A stretch of 57,754 bases of DNA from a virus. The stretch lies in IMG/VR virus record IMGVR_UViG_3300032897_000006, positions 1-57,754 of that record, one strand, 5' to 3'. Both the position numbers and the translations under genes were made by a program. Below the pieces are notes generated by a model that ran no database searches, had not been told where the DNA came from, and worked only from the letters and a program-made list of their open reading frames with translations. Positions 22,050-30,173 of this stretch are shown in pieces (the stretch's first letter is position 1; the number at the start of each line of letters is the position of its first letter).

Positions 22050-22066
22050 CGTCGTGCCAGACGATG

Positions 22067-22104
22067 AAAAGCCCGGCGTGCATTGAATCGCCGCTGGGCT
22101 TTTT
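22067..22104 (+). terminator. Rho-independent terminator after the capsid unit
   Basis: AAAAGCCCGGCG pairs with CGCC-GCT-GGGCTTTT, ending in a T run. It overlaps an upstream extension of the next gene, supporting the later GTG start there. It would let capsid genes be expressed more strongly than tail genes. Confidence 0.75.
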
Positions 22105-22120
22105 ATTTGGAGCCTGTGGA

Positions 22121-22876
22121 GTGCAGCTCAGCCAGTACATCACCGATACACAATCCTTGCTCCACGATAATTTGGGGCTGCTCACGCCTGTTTCTCAGCT
22201 TACAACCTGGATCAATGAGGCAAGGCGGCAAGTTGCCTATGCCACGGGCTGCATCAATCTCCTGGCTACCGGCCTCGCTCCGAACGGCAATGCCGCGCAG
22301 CCTGGTTCAATGGTGCCAGGTGGATTTACGCCTGGTAGCCCGCCTACCCCGCCTTTCAATACCATCGTCAATCAGGAAAAATACCCATTCTCGATGGCCT
22401 TGGAGATCATCCAGAACACCAATGCCGGCATCCAATATGTGACCGATATTACCTCCCTGGCAATATCATGGGGATCAATGCGGCCAGCCCTGAATTATAT
22501 GCCGTGGGATGATTTTCAGGCTTATGCCAGGTCATATAACTACATCGTCTCCAGCTATCCTCTTGTTTGGGCGACGGATGGCGATGGCGTGAACGCTAAT
22601 GTTTGGCTTTGGCCCGTGCCAAGCCAATCCTTGGAAATGGAGTGGCAATGCCGATGCACACCATCCGCTCTGGTCACGGATAGCGATTACGACGCCATTC
22701 CTCACCCTTTTGAAAATTCCGTAAAATATTATTCGGCATATCTTGCCTATTTGGGGACTCAACGTCCCCAACAAGCCGAGTTAATGCTTCAACTTTGGCA
22801 ATCCTCACTTGGAAGAAACAGAGCGTCAACAGAACATGGGAGAGTGGTCGATTGGTACAATTCCATGAGTTACTAA
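22121..22876 (+). CDS. Head-tail adaptor-type protein, 251 aa
   Basis: Begins QYITDTQSLLHDN, then VSQLTTWINEARRQVAYATG, a helical N-terminus typical of podovirus adaptor proteins that dock below the portal. A beta-rich middle follows (WVWPVPSQSLEMEW-like strands). I place the start at the GTG after GGAGCCTGTGGA, because the longer frame begins inside the terminator. Its stop overlaps the next start (TAATGA). Assignment is by pattern and position. Confidence 0.65.
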   Translation: MQLSQYITDTQSLLHDNLGLLTPVSQLTTWINEARRQVAYATGCINLLATGLAPNGNAAQPGSMVPGGFTPGSPPTPPFNTIVNQEKYPFSMALEIIQNTNAGIQYVTDITSLAISWGSMRPALNYMPWDDFQAYARSYNYIVSSYPLVWATDGDGVNANVWLWPVPSQSLEMEWQCRCTPSALVTDSDYDAIPHPFENSVKYYSAYLAYLGTQRPQQAELMLQLWQSSLGRNRASTEHGRVVDWYNSMSY

Positions 22877-23019
22877 TGACCCAGCAATTTGCAAATCATC
22901 TTGGCGTTTTCTGCCCTCTGTTCATCTGTAAATGGGAGATGAAAACCTGGTTTAGACTGCCTAACGGCACTAGCAATTTTAGTCATGCGTCACTCTTTAC
23001 TGAGATTCGGAATGGATAG
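22876..23019 (+). CDS. Possible 47-aa protein between adaptor and tail hub
   Basis: ATG overlaps the adaptor stop (TAATGA), and the frame ends two bases before the large tail gene, so it fits the gap exactly. It has two cysteines and several aromatic residues. No ribosome site other than coupling and no recognised family. Confidence 0.4.
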   Translation: MTQQFANHLGVFCPLFICKWEMKTWFRLPNGTSNFSHASLFTEIRNG

Positions 23020-23021
23020 CA

Positions 23022-25316
23022 ATGGCACGCCGCAGCCAATCAGATGAATTGGGAATCCCTACAGGACTCCAGATTTATTCCTCGTTTCCGTTTGCCGGAT
23101 TGAATCTGTCTTCATCCAGGCCTGCTATCAGGGACCAGGAATTCTACAATATTGAGAATTTCGTGCGCGTTGGTGACGGTTTTCTCAGAACTCTTTGGGA
23201 TAAAGGCTCGCCAATTTACACGGTCCCTGGAAACCAAACCATCATTAACGCATATTTTTACAACATAGCAACAATCCAATATGTTGTGGTCTTCCTATCT
23301 GATGGAACGGCCTATCAAGTACAGATTTCAAATGGCGCAATCACAACCATTTCTTCCACAGCAGGAACATTCTATTCATCCGGCGGGAGTCTTCCTGGAT
23401 GCAATCAATGGGGATCACAATATCTGCTCATCGGCAATAACAATGGTCAAAATTCATATTGGGTTTGGGATGGAGCTATCCTTTATAGCTCAGGAAGCAT
23501 ATCTCCAATCATCACCATAACCGATGGAGGTTCAGGTTATTCCTTCTCTCCAACAGTTACGGCTTATGGCGGAGAGGGGTCAGGTGCGACATTTACCGCC
23601 ACGGTTGAAAACGGTTCTGTTGTCGCCGTAAATGTCACAAATCCAGGCAGCGGCTATCAGCCAATAGACTACGTTCAACTCGCTTTCTCTGGCGGCGGCT
23701 CAAGTAATTCTGCCATTATACAAACAACTCTTGGAACAAGGGCCATAGAAACAATTGTTTTGACGGCAGGAGGAACAGGATATACCTCGCCACCAACTGT
23801 AAATATAACAGGCGGCGGCGGAACAGGCGCGACGGCTACCGCTAGTCTTACCGGAACATCAGTCAGTTCGATTACCTTAAATACCGCAGGCAGCGGATAC
23901 ACGACGACTCCCGTAATAACATTTACCGGCGGTGGCGGTACAGGTGCCGCAGCATATGCCTCGGTGATAGGAAGCGGTGTTGCAACCATATACATTGTGA
24001 GAGGCGGAAGCGGTTATGGCGAAGCACCTACTCTAACCATCGTAGGCGGCGGCGGAACAGGCGCCACCGCTACATGCACCGTCAGCAATGGCGTGATAAA
24101 TTCCGTCACCCTTACAGATGGAGGAAATAACAATTACACCACTCCGCCTTCAGTAGAAATTGAATCAGCCGTCAACCAGGCAGCAAGCGCCACTGTTCAA
24201 TTGATGCCTTATGGAATAAGCGGAACCACGATTGAGACATTCCAAAGCAGGGTTTGGTTGGCAAACGCCTACACGCCGCCAACAAATTCCGCATCCATGA
24301 ACAACGGCAATAAAATGTTTGTTTCCGCACCTGGATCAATTTCTGATTTTGCGACCAGCGATGGCGGATTGATATTCACGGCATCGGACAGATTTTTGAA
24401 ACAGAACTATGTAGCTCTCCAGCAAACCAATGGATACCTTTATCCTATCGGAGATTCATCGGTCTCCATCATCTCTGGCGTGACGACAAGCGGCAATCCG
24501 CCCACGACAACTTTCAGCTACCAGAACACCGATCCACAGGTAGGAACCTCTTTCCGGGATTCATGCCAGGACTTTGGAAGGACCGTTGTTTTTGCCAATC
24601 CTCTTGGCGTGTATGGTCTTTACGGAGGATCGGTCACAAAAATAAGCCAGCCTCTTGATCCCCTGTTTTCCTTTGCATCATTTCCGCCATCTGCCGGCGC
24701 TCTAACGCCAACATCGGCCGTAGCCAATATATATGGCGGTAAATATTACATATTGTTAATGACACTGCTCGATCCGATAACATTCACTTATCAAAACAAG
24801 ATGATCGTTTGGGATGAAGAAAGCTGGTTTGTCGCCTCACAAACCGCAGATTTGACATTCATTTTGACGCAAGAGGTTAATTCTAATCTGACGGCCTGGG
24901 GATCGGACGGAACATCGCTATATCCTCTGTTCCAAACGCCAAATTCCGCCCTGACAAAATCCATTTCCACAAAACTATTTGGCGGGAATAATCCGATTAT
25001 CGCAAAAGAAGCCTATACGGTCATGCTGCAATCGGTAAACACAGGGTCTTTTGGATCACCGGTCACTTTCACGATCTCCCTGGACACGGATGGCGGCACG
25101 TATCCAATTGGAACCTATACATTTTCTCTGTCCAGCGGATATGAATTTGGGTATCCATTTTTTGTTACAGGACTTACCAATGCCGTTGGCATATATCTAG
25201 GCGTAAGTTTATCGACAACAGATGCAGATGTTACCATAAACTATCTAGGACTTACGTATATTCCATCGTCTTTCCAAATTGGCTCTATCGGTCTCGTTGT
25301 TCCAGGACAAACATGA
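23022..25316 (+). CDS. Large tail-hub/nozzle-like protein with repeat insertion, 764 aa
   Basis: Residues 1-160 and 400-764 form a beta-propeller-like framework (repeated Trp/Gly strands such as QYLLIGNNNGQNSYWVWDG and NKMIVWDEESWFVASQ), consistent with podovirus tail-hub proteins. Residues 165-395 are an insertion of five to six repeats of the GGSGYTxxPTV/GGGGTGA module. By order (adaptor, then hub) it would close the tail below the adaptor. The repeats may project outward as an adhesive domain. Size is large for the family because of the insertion. Confidence 0.65.
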   Translation: MARRSQSDELGIPTGLQIYSSFPFAGLNLSSSRPAIRDQEFYNIENFVRVGDGFLRTLWDKGSPIYTVPGNQTIINAYFYNIATIQYVVVFLSDGTAYQVQISNGAITTISSTAGTFYSSGGSLPGCNQWGSQYLLIGNNNGQNSYWVWDGAILYSSGSISPIITITDGGSGYSFSPTVTAYGGEGSGATFTATVENGSVVAVNVTNPGSGYQPIDYVQLAFSGGGSSNSAIIQTTLGTRAIETIVLTAGGTGYTSPPTVNITGGGGTGATATASLTGTSVSSITLNTAGSGYTTTPVITFTGGGGTGAAAYASVIGSGVATIYIVRGGSGYGEAPTLTIVGGGGTGATATCTVSNGVINSVTLTDGGNNNYTTPPSVEIESAVNQAASATVQLMPYGISGTTIETFQSRVWLANAYTPPTNSASMNNGNKMFVSAPGSISDFATSDGGLIFTASDRFLKQNYVALQQTNGYLYPIGDSSVSIISGVTTSGNPPTTTFSYQNTDPQVGTSFRDSCQDFGRTVVFANPLGVYGLYGGSVTKISQPLDPLFSFASFPPSAGALTPTSAVANIYGGKYYILLMTLLDPITFTYQNKMIVWDEESWFVASQTADLTFILTQEVNSNLTAWGSDGTSLYPLFQTPNSALTKSISTKLFGGNNPIIAKEAYTVMLQSVNTGSFGSPVTFTISLDTDGGTYPIGTYTFSLSSGYEFGYPFFVTGLTNAVGIYLGVSLSTTDADVTINYLGLTYIPSSFQIGSIGLVVPGQT

Positions 25317-25318
25317 TG

Positions 25319-25894
25319 TCACAGCCATGCCCAGGTTTCCCGTTCTCTTATTTGTCTAACGCATTGGCGAGATATTCCGTATTTTTTTGCAATTTCAAAT
25401 TGTTTCATCTTTCCTATAAGACCTCTAATTTCCAATACTTTTTCGTTTGTAAGTTTTGCGTTTCCATGCCTCTCTCCGAGACAAGAAGTGCCGTGGAAAA
25501 CGGAATCTTCATAGTTTTCAGAAGCAGTACCCCATTTCAAATGTTTAGGAGAAACGCAACCAATATTTCCATTTCCGCATATATGCCTGCAATGTATTTT
25601 AGAAGAACCAGACGGACCATTCGTTGCTTCACAAATAATTCTATGAACAGTGTTCATTTTTCCATTTATCCATACTTTACCGTGTCCAAATTGAGTTTTC
25701 CCATACGGCCATATCAGACACTCTTCTCCATCATAAGATTTGGCTTTTTCCATAAACTCAATAAGTTTACTGCGATAATGTCCAGATGGATCGCCATATT
25801 TTTTCCACTGCTTCCAATGGGCAGCGCACCAACCACGAGCTTTAATTTTCTTGCCGCAGCTTGGTATTGAGCATATTTTTTGATCGAACATCAT
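25319..25894 (-). CDS. Antisense HNH endonuclease, 191 aa
   Basis: The only minus-strand gene in the structural block. An N-terminal zinc knuckle (CSIPSCGKKIKARGWCAAHW) is followed by an HNH core: NTVHRIICEATNGP, then HCRHICGNGNIGCVSPKHLKWG. A C-terminal HTH part (FEIAKKYGISRQCVRQI) resembles resolvase-type DNA binding. A+T-rich compared with neighbours. It ends two bases after the tail-hub stop and looks like a recently arrived homing endonuclease. Confidence 0.9.
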   Translation of the reverse strand: MMFDQKICSIPSCGKKIKARGWCAAHWKQWKKYGDPSGHYRSKLIEFMEKAKSYDGEECLIWPYGKTQFGHGKVWINGKMNTVHRIICEATNGPSGSSKIHCRHICGNGNIGCVSPKHLKWGTASENYEDSVFHGTSCLGERHGNAKLTNEKVLEIRGLIGKMKQFEIAKKYGISRQCVRQIRERETWAWL

Positions 25895-25965
25895 ATCCTA
25901 CTAAATAAAATCGGTTTATTTTTATACTGAGTAACATGATGTATGTCAAAAAAGGAGAATGAAAA

Positions 25966-26268
25966 ATGTCTAAACTACCAGTGTATAATTCTAAGGGCCA
26001 GATAAATTGGCCAGGCATGGTTGAAACCAGCCAGCCAGACGTTCCGGCGAATGCCAGCCGCGTTCAAAACCCACTTGGCATGGTGTCTGAGGCACCTCCA
26101 GGAACGATTTACACGGATGAATGCGGAGGTGCTGGCGGAGATGGTTGTCAATATAATTGGCCGCCCATGAGCAGCGGCGAAAAATGGAATAGCAATCCAA
26201 TGCGCAAGCCTCCTAATGGATTCATGGATGGGCCGATTCTCAGCGTGTCGGTGAAAAAGCGCAAATGA
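25966..26268 (+). CDS. Hypothetical structural-region protein, 100 aa
   Basis: Extended, Gly/Pro/Asn-rich sequence with a short basic tail (SVKKRK), probably a virion component. The ATG follows AAAGGAGAATGAAAA. The 71 bases before it hold an A+T-rich inverted repeat (AAATAAA/TTTATTT) that could stop transcripts from either side. Its stop overlaps the next ATG. Confidence 0.6.
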   Translation: MSKLPVYNSKGQINWPGMVETSQPDVPANASRVQNPLGMVSEAPPGTIYTDECGGAGGDGCQYNWPPMSSGEKWNSNPMRKPPNGFMDGPILSVSVKKRK

Positions 26269-26852
26269 GTACGTCTCAACTTTGGAATTCGCCAGATACT
26301 CCAAATGAATTAGCCATTTGGAGTACGGCAAATTACGTTGATCACACCGATATAAACTACGCGATAAGCCGGAAAAGCAGCATTGTTGCGTCACTATCCA
26401 TTGTTGCGGCTGGTTCAGGCTATACCTCGGCTCCCACCGTCACCATTGGCCCTCCTGATCTGCCAGGAGGCATCCAGGCGACGGCGGATTTTACTATCGT
26501 CAGCAGCATGTTACAGTTAAATCTCACAAATCCTGGTATCGGATATAGCCAGGCACCGAAAGTGACCGTTACCGGCGGCGGCGGAACCGGCCTGGAGGTG
26601 CAGGCGACCGTAAATTATATCTCGCTCCAGGTTTTCCAGCTTGATCCGATCCCCCTTAACGATCTTGGAACCTGGAATACCAACCATCAGCTTATCCATC
26701 AGCAGATGCTCGCCGCCGTAAATCAGCAATCCAGCGATCTTGGAAATTTTGATCCTACAAATCAGGAAGGCATGGACGAATATATTTTTGATCATGTCCA
26801 GGACCATAATTCAGCCCGGAATGCGCTCACCGGCTACTTGCCAACGGGATAA
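26265..26852 (+). CDS. Beta-repeat virion protein, 195 aa
   Basis: Residues 45-120 carry two copies of the GSGYTSAPTV/GGGGTG module shared with the proteins at 20970, 23022 and 36729. The C-terminal 80 residues are helical and acidic. Start overlaps the previous stop (ATGA). Likely a tail or capsid accessory; the repeat suggests a surface role. Confidence 0.6.
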   Translation: MSTSQLWNSPDTPNELAIWSTANYVDHTDINYAISRKSSIVASLSIVAAGSGYTSAPTVTIGPPDLPGGIQATADFTIVSSMLQLNLTNPGIGYSQAPKVTVTGGGGTGLEVQATVNYISLQVFQLDPIPLNDLGTWNTNHQLIHQQMLAAVNQQSSDLGNFDPTNQEGMDEYIFDHVQDHNSARNALTGYLPTG

Positions 26853-26855
26853 ACC

Positions 26856-27299
26856 ATGGACTGCTCGAATTACCCCATTTTAAGGCCCATGACAGTCATA
26901 GATTTTGACGAAGCTATAATCCTGGCGATGGACAAATACCGTAAATTTCACCCCCGCCTGTCATATGAAGGGGCGTGGGATTTTTGCATGCAGGCCTCAC
27001 AAAATCCTGGGTATCTTCTCATTCGCGGCAATGATGTATTTTTTTGCGCGATGGCCATTGAATCATTCATGGAGCCGAGGCCGACAGTTGGCGCGATCTT
27101 CCTATTCACAAAGCGCACGAATTTGCGTGAGGTGTTGGCGGCTTTGGATGCCATGGAGGCCTTTGCCCGCCGTATTGGCGCCGTGGAATGTGGCTGGGGT
27201 AATATCAATGGCGACGATTTGACTCCCATAGCTCATAAACGGGGGTATAAGCACGCAAGCCAATATTTCTCAAAATCTCTCATTGGAGGGATGCAGTAA
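26856..27299 (+). CDS. GNAT-like protein, 147 aa
   Basis: The fold pattern of Gcn5-related N-acetyltransferases is visible: an N-terminal helix pair, GAIFLF strand, LREVLAALDAMEAFARRIGA helix, and a C-terminal VECGWGNINGDDLTPIAHKRGY matching the acetyl-CoA side. The classical Q/RxxGxG/A loop is not clear. GNAT-like genes often sit beside internal virion proteins of podoviruses, where their substrate is unknown. Confidence 0.6.
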   Translation: MDCSNYPILRPMTVIDFDEAIILAMDKYRKFHPRLSYEGAWDFCMQASQNPGYLLIRGNDVFFCAMAIESFMEPRPTVGAIFLFTKRTNLREVLAALDAMEAFARRIGAVECGWGNINGDDLTPIAHKRGYKHASQYFSKSLIGGMQ

Positions 27300-28468
27300 T
27301 GGGCCACGTATTTGGAACCATCGCGCCAATCCTTGGCGGCATTGTTGGAACGGCAATCGCTCCAGGCATCGGGACGGCGATTGGCGCCGGCTTGGGAAGC
27401 ACAGTAGGAGGGCTATCAGAGGGAAAGGGATTCGGAAAATCAGCTCTCGGAGGCCTTGAAACCGGCGCCTTGGCGGGAGTCGGTGGAGAATTGGCCGGAA
27501 GCCTTGGTGGCGCGGCCGGAAACGCCTTGCAGGGAACTATGCTCGGGAATGCTCTCGGCAGCTTGGGGGGTGACATATCTGGATTGGGAACTTCCCTTGG
27601 TATCACCGGTCCAGGCGGGCTTACCAGCGAGATATCAGGATTGGGGGGAGATTTGGGAATAACCGGGCAAGGTGGACTTGTCAGCGATATCTCTGGAGGT
27701 CTCGGAACAGCGGGGAAAGACCTTGGAATCACTGGTCCAGGAGGCCTCACAAGCGACATATCCAATCTATGGGGGAAAATAGCCGGTCCATCAGCCATCA
27801 CGGCTGGAGGTGGAGCTGTGCCAGCAAACGCGGAAACATTCGCACCAGGATTTGGGGCCGGGAATCTCCCTCTTACGCCTACTGTCCCGGCCGCTGGGGG
27901 CGGAGGCGGTATTCTTAGCGCCTTGGCTGGCGGCGGTGGAGGTGGAAAGGGCGGCGGGCTATTCGGTGGCAGTACGGGACTCGGTCTCCTGGCGGCGGCA
28001 CCCGTGGCACTCGATATTCTCAGGGGAAACCAGCCCTACAAAGGCGAAACTCAAATCCAGCAATCGGCGGCGCAACTTGGACAAGAGGGACAGCAGCTCC
28101 AGAACTATCTTCAAACCGGGACTCTTCCGCCTGGCGCGCAGGCGGCGATCAACCAGGCCACGGCCTCTGCCCAAGCCGCCATCCGAAGCCAATACGCGGC
28201 CATGGGTATGAGCGGAACATCGGCCGAGGCGCAAGATTTGGCGCAGGCACAGCAAGCCGGGGTAACGCAGGCGACAAATATGGCCTCGCAATTGCTCAGC
28301 ACCGGAATACAAGCCACGCAAATGTCCGATCAGCTCTACCAGGACATCATGAATCAGAGCATGCAGCAGGATCAAGATTTGTCATCCGCCATAGGCAATT
28401 TCGCGGTCATGGCGGCGGGCGGAACAGGAGGCACCAGTGCCAGTACAAGCACCCGCGCCAGCTCTTAA
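27299..28468 (+). CDS. Glycine-rich internal virion protein, 389 aa
   Basis: The N-terminal 180 residues consist of glycine-zipper stretches (GGIVGTAIAPGIGTAIGAG and similar) plus repeats of LGITGPGGLTSDIS, suited to membrane insertion. Residues 250-370 are Gln/Ala-rich helices. This is the profile of the first ejection protein of podoviruses, which would enter the host envelope during DNA delivery. Start overlaps the previous stop. Confidence 0.65.
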   Translation: MGHVFGTIAPILGGIVGTAIAPGIGTAIGAGLGSTVGGLSEGKGFGKSALGGLETGALAGVGGELAGSLGGAAGNALQGTMLGNALGSLGGDISGLGTSLGITGPGGLTSEISGLGGDLGITGQGGLVSDISGGLGTAGKDLGITGPGGLTSDISNLWGKIAGPSAITAGGGAVPANAETFAPGFGAGNLPLTPTVPAAGGGGGILSALAGGGGGGKGGGLFGGSTGLGLLAAAPVALDILRGNQPYKGETQIQQSAAQLGQEGQQLQNYLQTGTLPPGAQAAINQATASAQAAIRSQYAAMGMSGTSAEAQDLAQAQQAGVTQATNMASQLLSTGIQATQMSDQLYQDIMNQSMQQDQDLSSAIGNFAVMAAGGTGGTSASTSTRASS

Positions 28469-30173
28469 CACGCAAGGGCCTATGACAACCGCCCTGTTCG
28501 GCCCGTCCGGTCCAGGAGCCGTAAAAACGCCGTCTCCTGCATCAACCGGCGCAGCTCCAGCAGCCTCAATACCAACCTCTATGCCCGCGCCGCCGGCACT
28601 TTCAGATAATGCTCCACCACCTAATTTCTGGTCGGATATGCAATCCCATATACAAGACATTGTGGATAATCTTCCGCAAAGCCAAAGCCAAATGGGGCCA
28701 AATCCACCTCCAGCCCCTTATACGGCGCCGCCTCCCACGCCGCCATCATTCAATCCAGCCCATGCCTGGGGTTCAACGGCCATGGTCCTGGCCATGATGG
28801 GATCAATGCTAACCCGTCACCCGCTCACGGCCGCTCTAAATGCCGGGTCTCAGGTTATGCAAGCCTATCGGGATCAAAACCAGGCGGCGGCAGATCAGGC
28901 GTATAGCGTTTGGCAGGCTCAAAATGCGAATGCGCTCAACATGGCAAAATATGAATTGGATGCGTATAATTCAGCAATCAAAGAAAATCAGGGCAATGAT
29001 AAAGCCATGACTTCGGCTCTTTTGGCGATTGCATCAGCAACAAAAAACAGTGCCATGTTCGCGGCAAATGATGCCAATGGCCTAAATGGCGTTCTCGATC
29101 TTATAAGCAAAATGGGGAAATCGAACGCATCTCTGGCGGCTCAATCTGACAAACTTGTGACCATGCAGCTCGAAAATCAGGCTTGGAATGAGTGGCAGGC
29201 GGAAAATCCGAAGCCTACCGATCCGGCTCAAATGCCGGCCTGGACAAATCAGGCTCTAGCCGCTCGGAAATCAATTTTCTCTGCCAGTGCAGCGGCAGGA
29301 GATGGCACGCCGTTGCCAACACTCCCAACAGATACAGCGATCCCCTCGCCTGCTACCCCTGGAGCGCCAACAGGGACCGTTCCTGGCCCAACTGGCGCTG
29401 CCATACCGGCACCCGCCGATGCCGCTCCTCCCGTTCCTGCTCAGGTTGATTTGAATAAAATTGCCAAGGACGATTCTGATTTATATTCTACTGCTTATAG
29501 AATAGCTCACTATGATTTGGCTCCGCCTTCTACTTTTGATCTATCTAAGCCTGCAAACTTGAAACTTATGCAAGTTGTTAGCGCGATAAATCCAAGTTAC
29601 GACGCCACAAATTACCAACCAATTGTGAAGGTAAAAGAGGATTTCGCATCAGGAAAATCCGCAACCGCCGTACAGTCGTTTAATGTGCTGGTGTCACATT
29701 TGAAGACTCTAAACACCTTGGCGACGGCGCTTGATAATAACGATGTCCAAACGATAAACAGAATATCAAATATGTTTGGCGCTCAATTTGGCCAGACTGC
29801 GCCTACGTCATTCAACGCGGCAAAACGCATTGTTTCCGATGAAATCGTGAAAGCTGTTACTGGTGCCGCTGGAGCGCTTGGCGACCGCGAAGAGGCTCAA
29901 TCCACCTTGGATGCGGCAAATACGCCGGCCCAGCTCGCCAGCGTTGCCAGTACCTATATGCAACTCGCCGCTGGACAATTAGCCGGCTATCGGCAGAAAT
30001 ACCAAGCTGGCACTGGACTCAATGATTTTGACAAATTCCTGTCTCCAGACACGATTCAAACGCTTTCATCAGTATCTCCCGATGCCATACCTGAAACTCC
30101 AGGCTCAGCAGCACCCGCCGCGCCAACCGGTGGCGGCGGAACTGGAGATTGGGGAATTCAACCGGTGCCATAA
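28437..30173 (+). CDS. Internal virion (ejection) protein, 578 aa
   Basis: Starts at GTG after GGAGGCACCA, overlapping the previous gene by 32 bases. Pro/Ala-rich ends (residues 1-80, 280-340 and 555-578) flank two helical regions with coiled-coil character. Second of three consecutive large helical proteins in the place of podovirus ejection proteins. No enzymatic motif seen. Its stop overlaps the next ATG (TAATG). Confidence 0.6.
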   Translation: MPVQAPAPALNTQGPMTTALFGPSGPGAVKTPSPASTGAAPAASIPTSMPAPPALSDNAPPPNFWSDMQSHIQDIVDNLPQSQSQMGPNPPPAPYTAPPPTPPSFNPAHAWGSTAMVLAMMGSMLTRHPLTAALNAGSQVMQAYRDQNQAAADQAYSVWQAQNANALNMAKYELDAYNSAIKENQGNDKAMTSALLAIASATKNSAMFAANDANGLNGVLDLISKMGKSNASLAAQSDKLVTMQLENQAWNEWQAENPKPTDPAQMPAWTNQALAARKSIFSASAAAGDGTPLPTLPTDTAIPSPATPGAPTGTVPGPTGAAIPAPADAAPPVPAQVDLNKIAKDDSDLYSTAYRIAHYDLAPPSTFDLSKPANLKLMQVVSAINPSYDATNYQPIVKVKEDFASGKSATAVQSFNVLVSHLKTLNTLATALDNNDVQTINRISNMFGAQFGQTAPTSFNAAKRIVSDEIVKAVTGAAGALGDREEAQSTLDAANTPAQLASVASTYMQLAAGQLAGYRQKYQAGTGLNDFDKFLSPDTIQTLSSVSPDAIPETPGSAAPAAPTGGGGTGDWGIQPVP

